64,000 nt of DNA from Methylophaga sp. (GTDB taxonomy: Bacteria > Pseudomonadota > Gammaproteobacteria > Nitrosococcales > Methylophagaceae). A program made the position numbers and the translations under genes. The notes beneath the pieces were generated by a model that searched no databases, was not told the origin of the DNA, and saw nothing but the letters and a program-made list of their open reading frames with translations. The stretch spans positions 1 to 64,000 of the forward strand of contig JAFIFW010000010.1 of NCBI GenBank assembly GCA_020831825.1. The letters are read 5' to 3'. Shown here piece after piece: positions 16,555 through 23,807 of the stretch. Position 1 is the first letter of the stretch; every line of letters starts with the position of its first letter.

Positions 16555-17115
16555 ATGACCATGACGAACACCTATAGGTACCCGACTTCAGGTAGTCACT
16601 ACGATGCTGAACATGGGTCACCACACCATGGTGTGGTGACTCAATCCGTATTTATCGAATTACTGGCATCTCAATGGCAAAATGCCCAAAGGTCGCAACA
16701 CTCGCTTAGTACATTTCTAATCGACATTGATCATTTCAATAATCTGACAGACAAATCCAACATCGCCCACCAAGTATTCGAAACCGTTGGAGCGTTATTC
16801 CATCGAAAGACCGATGCACTGACATACTTTGCTCGCAACAAAATACTGTTAATGACCACAGAGCTTAGTTTCAAAGAAGCTGGTCAAATGGCTGAGCGTA
16901 TTCACCATGCTGTCCAGGCGCTAGCGCTTACCACACCTCAAACTCCGTCAGGTCAAGTCACAGTTAGCATTGGCCACACCACTTATACACCAGAAGAAGA
17001 TGATGACTTTGGTGTACTGGATCAACTGTCCGAAACGCTTAAGCATCAACAAGCAGCCAGTGACATGGGTGGCAATACCAGCCATACCCGTCTATACAGC
17101 CAGCTTCTCAAATAA
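16555..17115 (+). CDS. Degenerate GGDEF-domain protein
   Basis: A 186-residue cytoplasmic protein. Residues about 50-165 follow a diguanylate cyclase fold: FLIDIDHFNNLTD at the metal site, then YFARNKILLMTT where an active enzyme would have RYGGDEF, and VTVSIGHTTYTP near the end. The catalytic GGDEF/GGEEF motif is replaced, so it should not make c-di-GMP. It might bind nucleotide or a partner as a regulator. It starts 12 bp after galU and is probably co-transcribed. Residues around 19-30 are encoded by a perfect 24-bp palindrome. Confidence 0.75.
   Translation: MTMTNTYRYPTSGSHYDAEHGSPHHGVVTQSVFIELLASQWQNAQRSQHSLSTFLIDIDHFNNLTDKSNIAHQVFETVGALFHRKTDALTYFARNKILLMTTELSFKEAGQMAERIHHAVQALALTTPQTPSGQVTVSIGHTTYTPEEDDDFGVLDQLSETLKHQQAASDMGGNTSHTRLYSQLLK
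16617..16640. repeat. Perfect 24-bp palindrome inside the GGDEF-like gene
   Basis: The half-site GTCACCACACCA is followed directly by its exact reverse complement, giving a 12+12 palindrome with no spacer, centred on CCATGG. It falls in coding sequence about 60 bp after the start codon. It may be a regulator binding site, a chance His/Val-rich coding palindrome, or a hairpin that limits translation. Confidence 0.75.
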
Positions 17116-17200
17116 GTCGATTCGCCGCCTACTTTCAGATTGTGATTGAACACCCGGCCGACGTTCATGAATATTGGAATAATCCTGTAAAGAACATTGT

Positions 17201-18433
17201 TCACACAGTTTTTCGATGTCCGGAAGGCTGCCAGGCCGGGGCAATCACATTGGGCATTTCGGAACGCTCCAGCAAACTGGCGGGGGCAACGGCAAACTCA
17301 CCAAAGCGCTGATTAATACTGTCTATCGCTTCATTGATTTCATGGCGTGCCCGCTGTTCATCAAGATCCATAAACAAATCATATTGCTCGCCCTGCCTGG
17401 GTGATAACGCAGTGACCTGCACCTGCCATACACCCTGCCCCTGCCAACACTGATAGATAAACTGCCGGCACATTTTGTAGATTAGCCGACCATCATCAGT
17501 ATAAAAACCACTGCTCAGCGTCTGTTTTAACCAGCCATTGCTGGTCTTGATGCCAATAAAAAACCATTCTGCCTGCATCTGGTGTTGACGCAATCGTCCT
17601 GCCACCTTCTCCGACATATGTTGCAAATAAACCAGAATCAATCGTTTGTCTTTGGTCTCCGGGGGCATCACCTTGCCATGACCGATAGATTTTGGTGCAC
17701 GATTTTGTGGCTGTACTTTGTCCGGGTCCAGTCCTTGTGCCATCAACCAGATTCGACGCCCCGGATTACCATAACGTTGGGCCAGAATCGAAATAGGGAT
17801 CTTGTGCATATCGCCACACAGCACAACACCATATCGACGCAAAAAACTGGCAATGCCTTTATTGATACCGCTGAGTTCAGTGACTGGATACGGCGCCAGT
17901 ACTCGTGCGGCATCTTCAGGGTGAATAATTGTCAAACCATCCGGTTTTCGCCGTTTGGCCGCAAACTTGGCCGTTGTTTTATCACCACTGACTCCGACCG
18001 AACACAACAAACCGCCCGAGGCCTGTTTGACCAGTTGTTTGATACGCAGACCTATATCTTTGGGTCCTTGATATAACTGCTGACAATGCGTTAAATCCAG
18101 AAAGGCTTCATCGACACTGAACACTTCCAGATCCGGTGTAATCTGTTGCAAGGCCTGCATGATAGCCGTAGATGTTGCCGCATAGATCTGCGGTCTGGAA
18201 GGCGCTTGAATCAAGCCAGGACAATATTGCCTGGCTTCACGCAAACGCATACCGGTATGAACACCAAAGGCACGTGCTTCGTATGAGCAGGTAATGATGG
18301 TGCTACCAAGACGGCCATTGGTCACGGCCACAGCCTGACCTCGCCACGCAGGATGGTCTCGTTGTTCAATCGCGGCAAAAAAGCAGTTCATATCGACCAA
18401 AGCAATTATCTTTGGCCAGATACTGACGTTCAT
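17201..18433 (-). CDS. Y-family DNA polymerase (UmuC/DinB-like)
   Basis: A 410-residue translesion polymerase. It has the first catalytic aspartate in ALVDMNCFFAAIEQ, the STIITCSYEARAFGV steric region, the second acidic pair in FSVDEAFLDL, and a QYDLF clamp-binding motif around residue 350. It lies immediately downstream of lexA, so it is almost certainly SOS-induced. Some features (PKSIGHGKV) look DinB-like, others UmuC-like; no umuD gene is adjacent. The start at 18433 is the first ATG; a GTG 9 bp earlier is also possible and abuts the lexA stop. Confidence 0.88.
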   Translation of the reverse strand: MNVSIWPKIIALVDMNCFFAAIEQRDHPAWRGQAVAVTNGRLGSTIITCSYEARAFGVHTGMRLREARQYCPGLIQAPSRPQIYAATSTAIMQALQQITPDLEVFSVDEAFLDLTHCQQLYQGPKDIGLRIKQLVKQASGGLLCSVGVSGDKTTAKFAAKRRKPDGLTIIHPEDAARVLAPYPVTELSGINKGIASFLRRYGVVLCGDMHKIPISILAQRYGNPGRRIWLMAQGLDPDKVQPQNRAPKSIGHGKVMPPETKDKRLILVYLQHMSEKVAGRLRQHQMQAEWFFIGIKTSNGWLKQTLSSGFYTDDGRLIYKMCRQFIYQCWQGQGVWQVQVTALSPRQGEQYDLFMDLDEQRARHEINEAIDSINQRFGEFAVAPASLLERSEMPNVIAPAWQPSGHRKTV

Positions 18434-18442
18434 GCCCGTCAC

Positions 18443-19054
18443 TCAAGGGTAAGTGCGCAATTGCCCAACCACGACTCCCTGAATACTGACACGTTGAGCG
18501 GGCAAGGTTACAGGTTCGTAATTCACATTGGCCGGCATCAGGGTAATCGTGCCATCATCATTGAGCAGCATGGTTTTTAATGTGGCATCGTAGCCATCCA
18601 CCAATGCCACCACGATATCGCCATGTTTGGCATGACGTTGTGACTGCACCACCACATAATCGCCGGACATAATGGCTTTATCGATCATTGAATCACCGTT
18701 GACCTTGAGCACAAAGCGCCCAGAACCACTGAACATTTGTGACAGATCAATTTCAGACTCGTCGGCAACGGCCTCTATCAATCGTCCAGCAGCAATCCGG
18801 CCCATCACAGGTAAAACAACTGGCGCAACATCATCATGATCGGTCAACGACTCTGTCAGCTTGATGCCGCGAGTGCGTCCCACCAGTCGCTGCAGATACC
18901 CCGCATCGACTAACGCCTGTATATAACGATGAGTGGTGCCTGGAGACTGAATACCCAGCCCTTCGGCAATTTCAGTCAGTAATGGTGAACGTCCATGTTC
19001 TCGTACATATCGTCGAATAAAGTCCAGCGTATCCTGTTGACGTTCCGTCAGCAT
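18443..19054 (-). CDS. lexA: LexA repressor
   Basis: A 203-residue SOS repressor with an N-terminal winged helix (SPLLTEIAEGLGIQSPGTTH), a self-cleavage site Ala89-Gly90 in GRIAAGRL, catalytic Ser122 (GDSM) and Lys160 (TLKTM). ATG 19054 has GGAG at a 7-base spacing; an earlier TTG is unlikely. The recognition helix differs from E. coli LexA, and no CTGT-N8-ACAG box is visible upstream, so its operator is probably non-canonical. It forms a two-gene unit with the Y-family polymerase. A second lexA elsewhere cannot be excluded. Confidence 0.92.
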   Translation of the reverse strand: MLTERQQDTLDFIRRYVREHGRSPLLTEIAEGLGIQSPGTTHRYIQALVDAGYLQRLVGRTRGIKLTESLTDHDDVAPVVLPVMGRIAAGRLIEAVADESEIDLSQMFSGSGRFVLKVNGDSMIDKAIMSGDYVVVQSQRHAKHGDIVVALVDGYDATLKTMLLNDDGTITLMPANVNYEPVTLPAQRVSIQGVVVGQLRTYP

Positions 19055-19076
19055 CGCAACACTCCTCAATTAATAT

Positions 19077-19110
19077 GAGAAAAAACCGAGAAGAGAAAAT
19101 ATAGAGAAAA
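19077..19110 (-). promoter_or_regulatory. GAGAAAA direct repeats upstream of lexA
   Basis: GAGAAAA occurs at 19077-19083, 19093-19099 and 19104-19110, with the last two 11 bp apart, about one helical turn. They lie 23-56 bp upstream of the lexA start. They could be part of an autoregulatory site, but this is only suggestive. Confidence 0.3.
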
Positions 19111-19359
19111 TAATGACGTCTGGCAAGTACTAATATCGGCAGATTTTTTCCACCGATAGCCGACTGGCCGAAATCCTCAACAATCGTGAATATTAGGTGC
19201 CCATGCTCACGTTACCAGCTCTTCGGAGGAACTTTTTGTACGCAGATCAGCCTGATAGTCGACAACAAGAAAACAGAAAATCTGGCCGGAATAGCTCAAT
19301 CCTGTTATCATTGTTGCCCATAATTTATAACAATTTTTTAATTTGCGAGAGACTGAAAT

Positions 19360-19470
19360 ATGTGGAAAAAACTGGATAAATTGCTGATAGAAAAATTTCC
19401 TTACGTGATTTTTGCCTTCACCTTTTTCTGGTTAGGCGTCGTACTGTTTGGTTTTATTGCTTCACGCTAG
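19360..19470 (+). CDS. 36-residue membrane protein
   Basis: ATG 19360 opens 36 codons: MWKKLDKLLIEKFP, then a single transmembrane helix (about residues 15-34) and a short SR tail. A strong bidirectional terminator follows 30 bp after the stop. It resembles the second small protein at 19623 (basic KKL start, amphipathic ~12 residues, then one helix), suggesting duplicated genes. The ribosome site (GAGA) is modest. No family is recognised; such proteins often stabilise membrane complexes such as terminal oxidases. Confidence 0.65.
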   Translation: MWKKLDKLLIEKFPYVIFAFTFFWLGVVLFGFIASR

Positions 19471-19493
19471 AACGTTACAAAGACAAATCACAT

Positions 19494-19521
19494 AAAAAAA
19501 CCGGTCATTGACCGGTTTTTT
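19494..19521. terminator. Bidirectional intrinsic terminator
   Basis: A-tract, CCGGTCA-T-TGACCGG (19501-19515), then a T-tract of seven. It ends the 36-codon gene and separates it from the FNR box of the next one. Confidence 0.88.
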
Positions 19522-19534
19522 TATGATGCCCGAT

Positions 19535-19548
19535 TTGATCCAGATCAA
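19535..19548 (+). promoter_or_regulatory. FNR/Anr-type box
   Basis: TTGATCCAGATCAA is a perfect TTGAT-N4-ATCAA site centred 81 bp upstream of the small membrane protein at 19623. It implies control by oxygen through an FNR-family regulator. A -10 element is not certain in the gap. Confidence 0.7.
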
Positions 19549-19622
19549 TGCCAATCCTGTTGAGCAGGGGGAGAATAGCTTCCGTAAGCATTTTGTATGT
19601 TGCTTAAAATCAGGAGGCTGAA

Positions 19623-19727
19623 ATGAAAAAACTGGAACAATTTATCAGTGATCGCTTTACTGAAATTACTATCGCGATGTCAGTTGCATGGCTTGCCTTG
19701 ATCGCCGTTGGCTTGATCCTGTCGTAA
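19623..19727 (+). CDS. 34-residue membrane protein under an FNR box
   Basis: ATG 19623 follows a consensus AGGAGG at ideal spacing. The protein is MKKLEQFISDRFTEITIAMS followed by a hydrophobic segment to LILS, giving one transmembrane helix with a cytoplasmic amphipathic start. An FNR box lies upstream. The last 48 bp overlap the 3' end of the convergent alkC-like gene. Its paralogue is the 36-codon gene at 19360. Given FNR control and size, a role with a respiratory complex at low oxygen is plausible but unproven. Confidence 0.72.
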   Translation: MKKLEQFISDRFTEITIAMSVAWLALIAVGLILS

Positions 19728-20816
19728 TTCAATTTCTGCCCGGCTTGTCACCTGCCCATTGATGAATACCTCCAGCAGGTGCGGGCCGGGATAGTATTTA
19801 CGGGTTGATAATGCTTTAAAAGCGTGTGTCTTGCTTATCTTCAGGCATTGCCCCGCAGTCAGTGTCATTGTTTTCCATTTAAAGACCTTACGGCTATGAT
19901 TGCCATTGGCTTTGAGGTGCCAAACGGCATAATCAATGACCAGATCCTGTGCCGACATTGATTCTGACTGCAAGCTCAGAGTGATTTCAAAGCTGTCGCC
20001 ATACGACACCTGCACCTTATTCAGCTGTAACTGACTTTGCAAGGCTATTGTTGGCGAGTAATCCAGCAACTTAAAAACTTCCGGAACACCTTGCTTGATG
20101 AGACTACGCAGTCCATGACGTATGATCCATCGACGTTGTTTGGTGGCTTTTGGCAACCACTGACGTACCAGCGCTAATACCCTGTCCGGATTATCTTTGC
20201 TGATATCGTTCAGATTATTGGCAACAGACTTTTGCACATAGACTGAGACATCATCCTTGAGCAACTCAAGCACTTTCAAAACCGGCTCAGGATCACGTTG
20301 AAAACTTTTCAGGTGGCCTGCCCATGGCAACCGAGGGCGGATACATTCTGAGGCAAGGCGGCGCACGTGAGGATCGGCATGCCGTGTCCATAACAAGATA
20401 CGTGGATAGACAATGTCGAATTGGTGTTGTAGATAAGGCCGCATGGCAAACTCGGCTGTAAACAATACAGTGATATATTCAAGCACGTCCATAGCCAATT
20501 CGGGGTGGTGCCAGCCGGCCTGACCGGCATAATCAATTAATGGCCAGGCAGCAAAACTGCTCCAGATCGGTTTATCGGTCGCTTCAGACGTCCAGATATC
20601 AGCAACCTGGATCACAATACCGGCCGTACGGGTAAAATCACCGGGCAAATGGTTCATCAGCTGATCAGCAATATGTTCAACACGCTGCTTGAGTTCCAGT
20701 TGTTCCAGACCAGAAGATGCACACTTGATAAATGCTGCAGTGTCAAAAACAGGCCAGGCGGTCGCCAGACAGCCCGCTAACTGACGTACTGCTTGTTCAT
20801 TCAGATGCTGTTTCAT
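19680..20816 (-). CDS. AlkC-like DNA alkylation repair glycosylase
   Basis: A 378-residue protein. Residues about 1-250 are alpha-helical HEAT-like repeats (HADPHVRRLASECIRPRLPW; DDVSVYVQKSVANNLND; RRWIIRHGLRSLIK) typical of the AlkD/AlkC family that removes N3- and N7-alkylated bases. The remaining ~115 residues (from VQVSYGDSFEITLSLQS) look like an immunoglobulin fold, a known AlkC accessory domain. No regulator is adjacent. The last 48 bp overlap the 34-codon gene on the other strand. Confidence 0.85.
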   Translation of the reverse strand: MKQHLNEQAVRQLAGCLATAWPVFDTAAFIKCASSGLEQLELKQRVEHIADQLMNHLPGDFTRTAGIVIQVADIWTSEATDKPIWSSFAAWPLIDYAGQAGWHHPELAMDVLEYITVLFTAEFAMRPYLQHQFDIVYPRILLWTRHADPHVRRLASECIRPRLPWAGHLKSFQRDPEPVLKVLELLKDDVSVYVQKSVANNLNDISKDNPDRVLALVRQWLPKATKQRRWIIRHGLRSLIKQGVPEVFKLLDYSPTIALQSQLQLNKVQVSYGDSFEITLSLQSESMSAQDLVIDYAVWHLKANGNHSRKVFKWKTMTLTAGQCLKISKTHAFKALSTRKYYPGPHLLEVFINGQVTSRAEIELRQDQANGDQGKPCN

Positions 20817-20842
20817 GTTGAGCCGGCTTTAGAATTTCAGGC

Positions 20843-20870
20843 AAAAAAAAGCCGCAGTATTCACTGCGGC
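20843..20870 (-). terminator. Intrinsic terminator of the VPLPA-CTERM gene
   Basis: On the minus strand GCCGCAGT, loop, ACTGCGGC, followed by eight T's. It lies 24 bp after the stop of the gene at 20894. Confidence 0.9.
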
Positions 20871-20893
20871 TTTTCATTATAGACTGATATCAA

Positions 20894-21577
20894 CTATACA
20901 GCGGCTTGCATTTTAGCTCTTCTTCTGAAGGCCATAAAGCCCATCAGACCAGAACCAAACAACCAGACAGCGGCTGGTAATGGGATTTCTGAAGGAACTG
21001 AAGTGAACTGTCCGACAAGTTTGACTTTTGCCCACTTTAATTCTTTGGCTACCATTTCTTCTTGTCCGTTAAATCCGAGAAGCTCAAAGTAATAATCTGT
21101 ACCTTGATAGCTGTAAAATTGCTGCGGTCCCAAGCTTGTCAGCTTGACAGAGTCGGCATCGTCATTAGGGTCACCTATGTTGGGCGTGTTGTCCAAGGCA
21201 AAATCATAGGTGAATGATTCAACAAAGTTATTAGGAGAAGTGAAATTAAATGTCAGTGAAAAATCTACACTGGTAGCTTCTGTGCCGGCCCATATAGTGC
21301 CGTTGTAAAACTTCATCACACCAAGAGCAAAAGTGTCGTCAACATTTGCGGCAAAATTCAGACCGTGAAAAGTCAGGCTACTTGGTGATGTACAACCCCA
21401 GCAGTGAGTCGTTGCCGGATCACCCCATGAAAACGAATTAGTTCCAACTCCGCTTGTTACCATTCCGGCAGGACCCTGAGGATTGACGAACACACCGGAG
21501 GTTGAACCTTCAAAAAAGGCAGCGTTCGCAGTCAAGCTTGTGGCAAGCAGCGATGCAAACAAAAGAGACTTTTTCAT
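20894..21577 (-). CDS. VPLPA-CTERM (exosortase-sorted) extracellular protein
   Basis: A 227-residue secreted protein. It has a signal peptide (MKKSLLFASLLATSLTANA), a beta-rich domain with a CWGC cysteine pair resembling the choice-of-anchor K type, and a C-terminal sorting signal IPLPAAVWLFGSGLMGFMAF followed by RRR. The signal is cut by an exosortase, whose gene lies elsewhere. Such proteins usually belong to biofilm matrix or envelope. A riboswitch-like structure sits 20 bp upstream, suggesting expression follows c-di-GMP. Confidence 0.88.
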   Translation of the reverse strand: MKKSLLFASLLATSLTANAAFFEGSTSGVFVNPQGPAGMVTSGVGTNSFSWGDPATTHCWGCTSPSSLTFHGLNFAANVDDTFALGVMKFYNGTIWAGTEATSVDFSLTFNFTSPNNFVESFTYDFALDNTPNIGDPNDDADSVKLTSLGPQQFYSYQGTDYYFELLGFNGQEEMVAKELKWAKVKLVGQFTSVPSEIPLPAAVWLFGSGLMGFMAFRRRAKMQAAV

Positions 21578-21596
21578 AAAAACATCCTTTTCGAAA

Positions 21597-21664
21597 CTGC
21601 AACCCGGCCGCCTCTCCCAGAGACCCGTGGCTTTCCGTCGCTTGACTCACATCAAGGTTGGCAC
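21597..21664 (-). ncRNA. c-di-GMP-I (GEMM)-like riboswitch
   Basis: Read on the minus strand: GTGCCAACC, a CTTGA...TCAAG hairpin, the conserved GACGGAAAGCC, a second stem GGGTCTC...GGGAGAGGC, then GGCCGGGTTGC closing on the opening GCCAAC. This order (GCNAACC, tetraloop arm, GACGNAAAGCC, GCCGGGTTGC) is the GEMM/c-di-GMP-I pattern. One or two conserved bases differ (GACGGAAAGCC rather than GACGCAAAGCC). It precedes the VPLPA-CTERM gene by 20 bp and would sense c-di-GMP or a related dinucleotide. Confidence 0.68.
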
Positions 21665-21766
21665 ATTATTGATTTTTATAATACCGATCTGCCTGCAGCA
21701 TCAATCAGTTAACGCATAGGCTATACGCAACAATAAAGCGGCGCAATTGTACTTTGGTACATGAAT

Positions 21767-23098
21767 TCAAATTTTATTGAAAACAGCGATGGATTCTACG
21801 TGCGCCGTGTGAGGAAACATATCCATCACGCCAGCAGCATCGAGCTGATAGCCATGTTTATTGACCAGTTCACCGGCGTCTCGAGCCAGCGTTGCAGGGT
21901 TGCAAGACACGTATAACAACCGCTCTGCGCCCAGATCGGCAAGTTGCTCAAGGACTTCAAAGGCTCCACTGCGGGGCGGGTCCAGCAGAATTTTATTAAA
22001 ACCTGCTTTTGCCCAGTCATAATCTTTGAGGGCAGTTTTTGTCAGATCCGCCTGCTCAAACTCGGCATTTTCCAGTTGATTGAGCATGGCATTACGCCGT
22101 GCATGACTCACCAGTGAGGCATCACCCTCGACCCCTATGACCGAAGCGACTCTGCGAGCCAGCGGCAAAGTGAAATTACCTAGACCACAGAACAGGTCAA
22201 GTACGCGATCTTCTGCTTGAACATCAAGCAATTGCATCGCCAGCTGGATCATCTTTTCATTAATGCCTGAATTCACCTGGGTGAAATCGCCCGGCGCAAA
22301 GTCCAGCGTTAAGTCCGGTTCGGGACGATAACGCAGTTGTGGCGATTCCGGCCACAAAGCGCTGACGGTGTCCGGACCACCCGGCTGCAGATAAACCCAC
22401 AAATCATGCTGTTGTCCATAGCTGATAAGTGTCTGTTGATCAGCTTCAGATAAAGGATCAAGGTTGCGAAATACCAGAGCGACATGCTCGGCATCCATTG
22501 CCACCTCGATTTGTGCGATTCGTTGAAAGGCTTCCAATGATTCAATTAAACGACCCAGATCATCCAAACGTTTGCCTACACGCGGGTCAAGCACTTCACA
22601 CTGATTAAGTTCGGCAAGGTATGGAGAAGCTTTTTCACGAAAGCCGACCAGTACCTTGCCCTTTTTAGTGACGTATTTGACACCCAGTCGAGCTTTACGA
22701 CGATATCCCCATAATGGTCCGGTCAACGGCGGCAGCCACTTTTTCGGCGATAGCTGACCAAAGTGCTGGAAATGCTCAGCCAATGTCGCTTGCTTATGAC
22801 GTAATTGTGCGGCTGGCTCCATGTGCATCAAACTGCAACCACCGCATATGCCATAGTGCTGACATTTTGCTTCGACTCTGTCTTGCGAAGCCGTCAGTAC
22901 TTGGGTGGTGCGTCCTTCATCGTAGTTCTTGTGCTTTCGGGTGTAGACAAATTCAATCTGTTCTCCAGGCAACGCCCCATCAACAAATACGGTCTTGCCT
23001 TCAATACGCGCTATTCCCCGCCCATCATGCGACAGTGATTCAATGAGGCTGTTCACCGGTGTGGTAGGAAGTTGTGCGCTTCGTCTGCGTCTTGCCAT
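21767..23098 (-). CDS. rlmD: 23S rRNA m5U1939 methyltransferase
   Basis: A 443-residue protein with an N-terminal TRAM domain (IESLSHDGRGIARIEGKTVF), an iron-sulfur cluster motif C-x5-C-x2-C (CQHYGICGGC) and an S-adenosylmethionine Rossmann domain (VLDLFCGLGNFTLPLA). The catalytic cysteine lies in YVSCNPATLARD. It methylates U1939 of 23S rRNA. The start at 23098 has AGAGA upstream; an earlier in-frame ATG lies inside the upstream terminator hairpin and is rejected. Confidence 0.93.
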   Translation of the reverse strand: MARRRRSAQLPTTPVNSLIESLSHDGRGIARIEGKTVFVDGALPGEQIEFVYTRKHKNYDEGRTTQVLTASQDRVEAKCQHYGICGGCSLMHMEPAAQLRHKQATLAEHFQHFGQLSPKKWLPPLTGPLWGYRRKARLGVKYVTKKGKVLVGFREKASPYLAELNQCEVLDPRVGKRLDDLGRLIESLEAFQRIAQIEVAMDAEHVALVFRNLDPLSEADQQTLISYGQQHDLWVYLQPGGPDTVSALWPESPQLRYRPEPDLTLDFAPGDFTQVNSGINEKMIQLAMQLLDVQAEDRVLDLFCGLGNFTLPLARRVASVIGVEGDASLVSHARRNAMLNQLENAEFEQADLTKTALKDYDWAKAGFNKILLDPPRSGAFEVLEQLADLGAERLLYVSCNPATLARDAGELVNKHGYQLDAAGVMDMFPHTAHVESIAVFNKI

Positions 23099-23125
23099 GT
23101 GTTTCTCTGATTGTGTTTGTCTGCA

Positions 23126-23162
23126 ATAAAAAAGTCCGGCCATGTTTTAGCATGGCCGGACT
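23126..23162 (-). terminator. Intrinsic terminator of the lepA-to-ydbL run
   Basis: A 12-bp perfect stem, AGTCCGGCCATG with CATGGCCGGACT on the minus strand, loop of six, then T6. It ends the long minus-strand gene run just ahead of rlmD. Confidence 0.9.
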
Positions 23163-23193
23163 CCAGGGCCTGTTGACCTTTCAATGATGGTTG

Positions 23194-23793
23194 TTATTTT
23201 TGCTGCCAGTTGCCGCCTTGCTGATACCACCAGCCAGAAGCTGCATTGCTAATCCAGCGGCGGGCAAAAGTCTCCTGAATATCTGACTGCCACTCAGGTC
23301 GGCCATTGGCACGGGCAATTTCAGCATACAAGGCATTACGGTCTTTGTTTTCATCGGCGACCAGAGCATTGACAGAATTTCTCTGCGCCAGTGGAATGCT
23401 GCCAGCATCGCGGACTGTCACCAAGCCGTTGGCGGTGAGGCCGACTGCACCACTATCGTAATGAGGACGCAGTTGATCATGACGGCTGCGCATTCTGCTT
23501 TGAATAGCACTTATGGCCGGTGAATTCACGTTCAAATCAGCTTGAGCCTCGGCAGGTGATACTACCCACTCAAGCATTCTGACCAATACCGGTCTGTCGG
23601 TTTCTATCATCGATTGCGTTTCTGATGACGCGGGCTGGTCAGAACGCTTGCCATCCGGTCCCCAGACATCTTCAATGATACGATCCGCGGCTTGCTCAGC
23701 CGCCGCTGCAGGAAAATAAATATTAATTGTCACACATGACATCAAAAACAACGCCATTGCCGCTACCGAAATTTGTTTATATCCATACATCAT
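23194..23793 (-). CDS. ydbL: YdbL-family (DUF1318) lipoprotein
   Basis: About 199 residues from ATG 23793, which has GAGGG at 8 bases; a GTG at 23811 overlapping ydbH is also possible. The signal ends in a lipobox LFLMSC, followed by the DUF1318 hallmark VTINIYFPAAAAEQAADRII and a C-terminal segment with the GGNWQQK end. The family accompanies YdbH, an AsmA-like lipid-transport protein. In E. coli the set is ydbH-ynbE-ydbL; here no separate ynbE is present, and the lipidated N-terminus may take over its role. Confidence 0.8.
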   Translation of the reverse strand: MMYGYKQISVAAMALFLMSCVTINIYFPAAAAEQAADRIIEDVWGPDGKRSDQPASSETQSMIETDRPVLVRMLEWVVSPAEAQADLNVNSPAISAIQSRMRSRHDQLRPHYDSGAVGLTANGLVTVRDAGSIPLAQRNSVNALVADENKDRNALYAEIARANGRPEWQSDIQETFARRWISNAASGWWYQQGGNWQQK

Positions 23794-23807
23794 TTTGTTC
23801 ACCCTCA

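Noticed and set aside
19055-19195. Canonical E. coli LexA box upstream of lexA
   Set aside because: I found no CTGT-N8-ACAG site on either strand in this interval.
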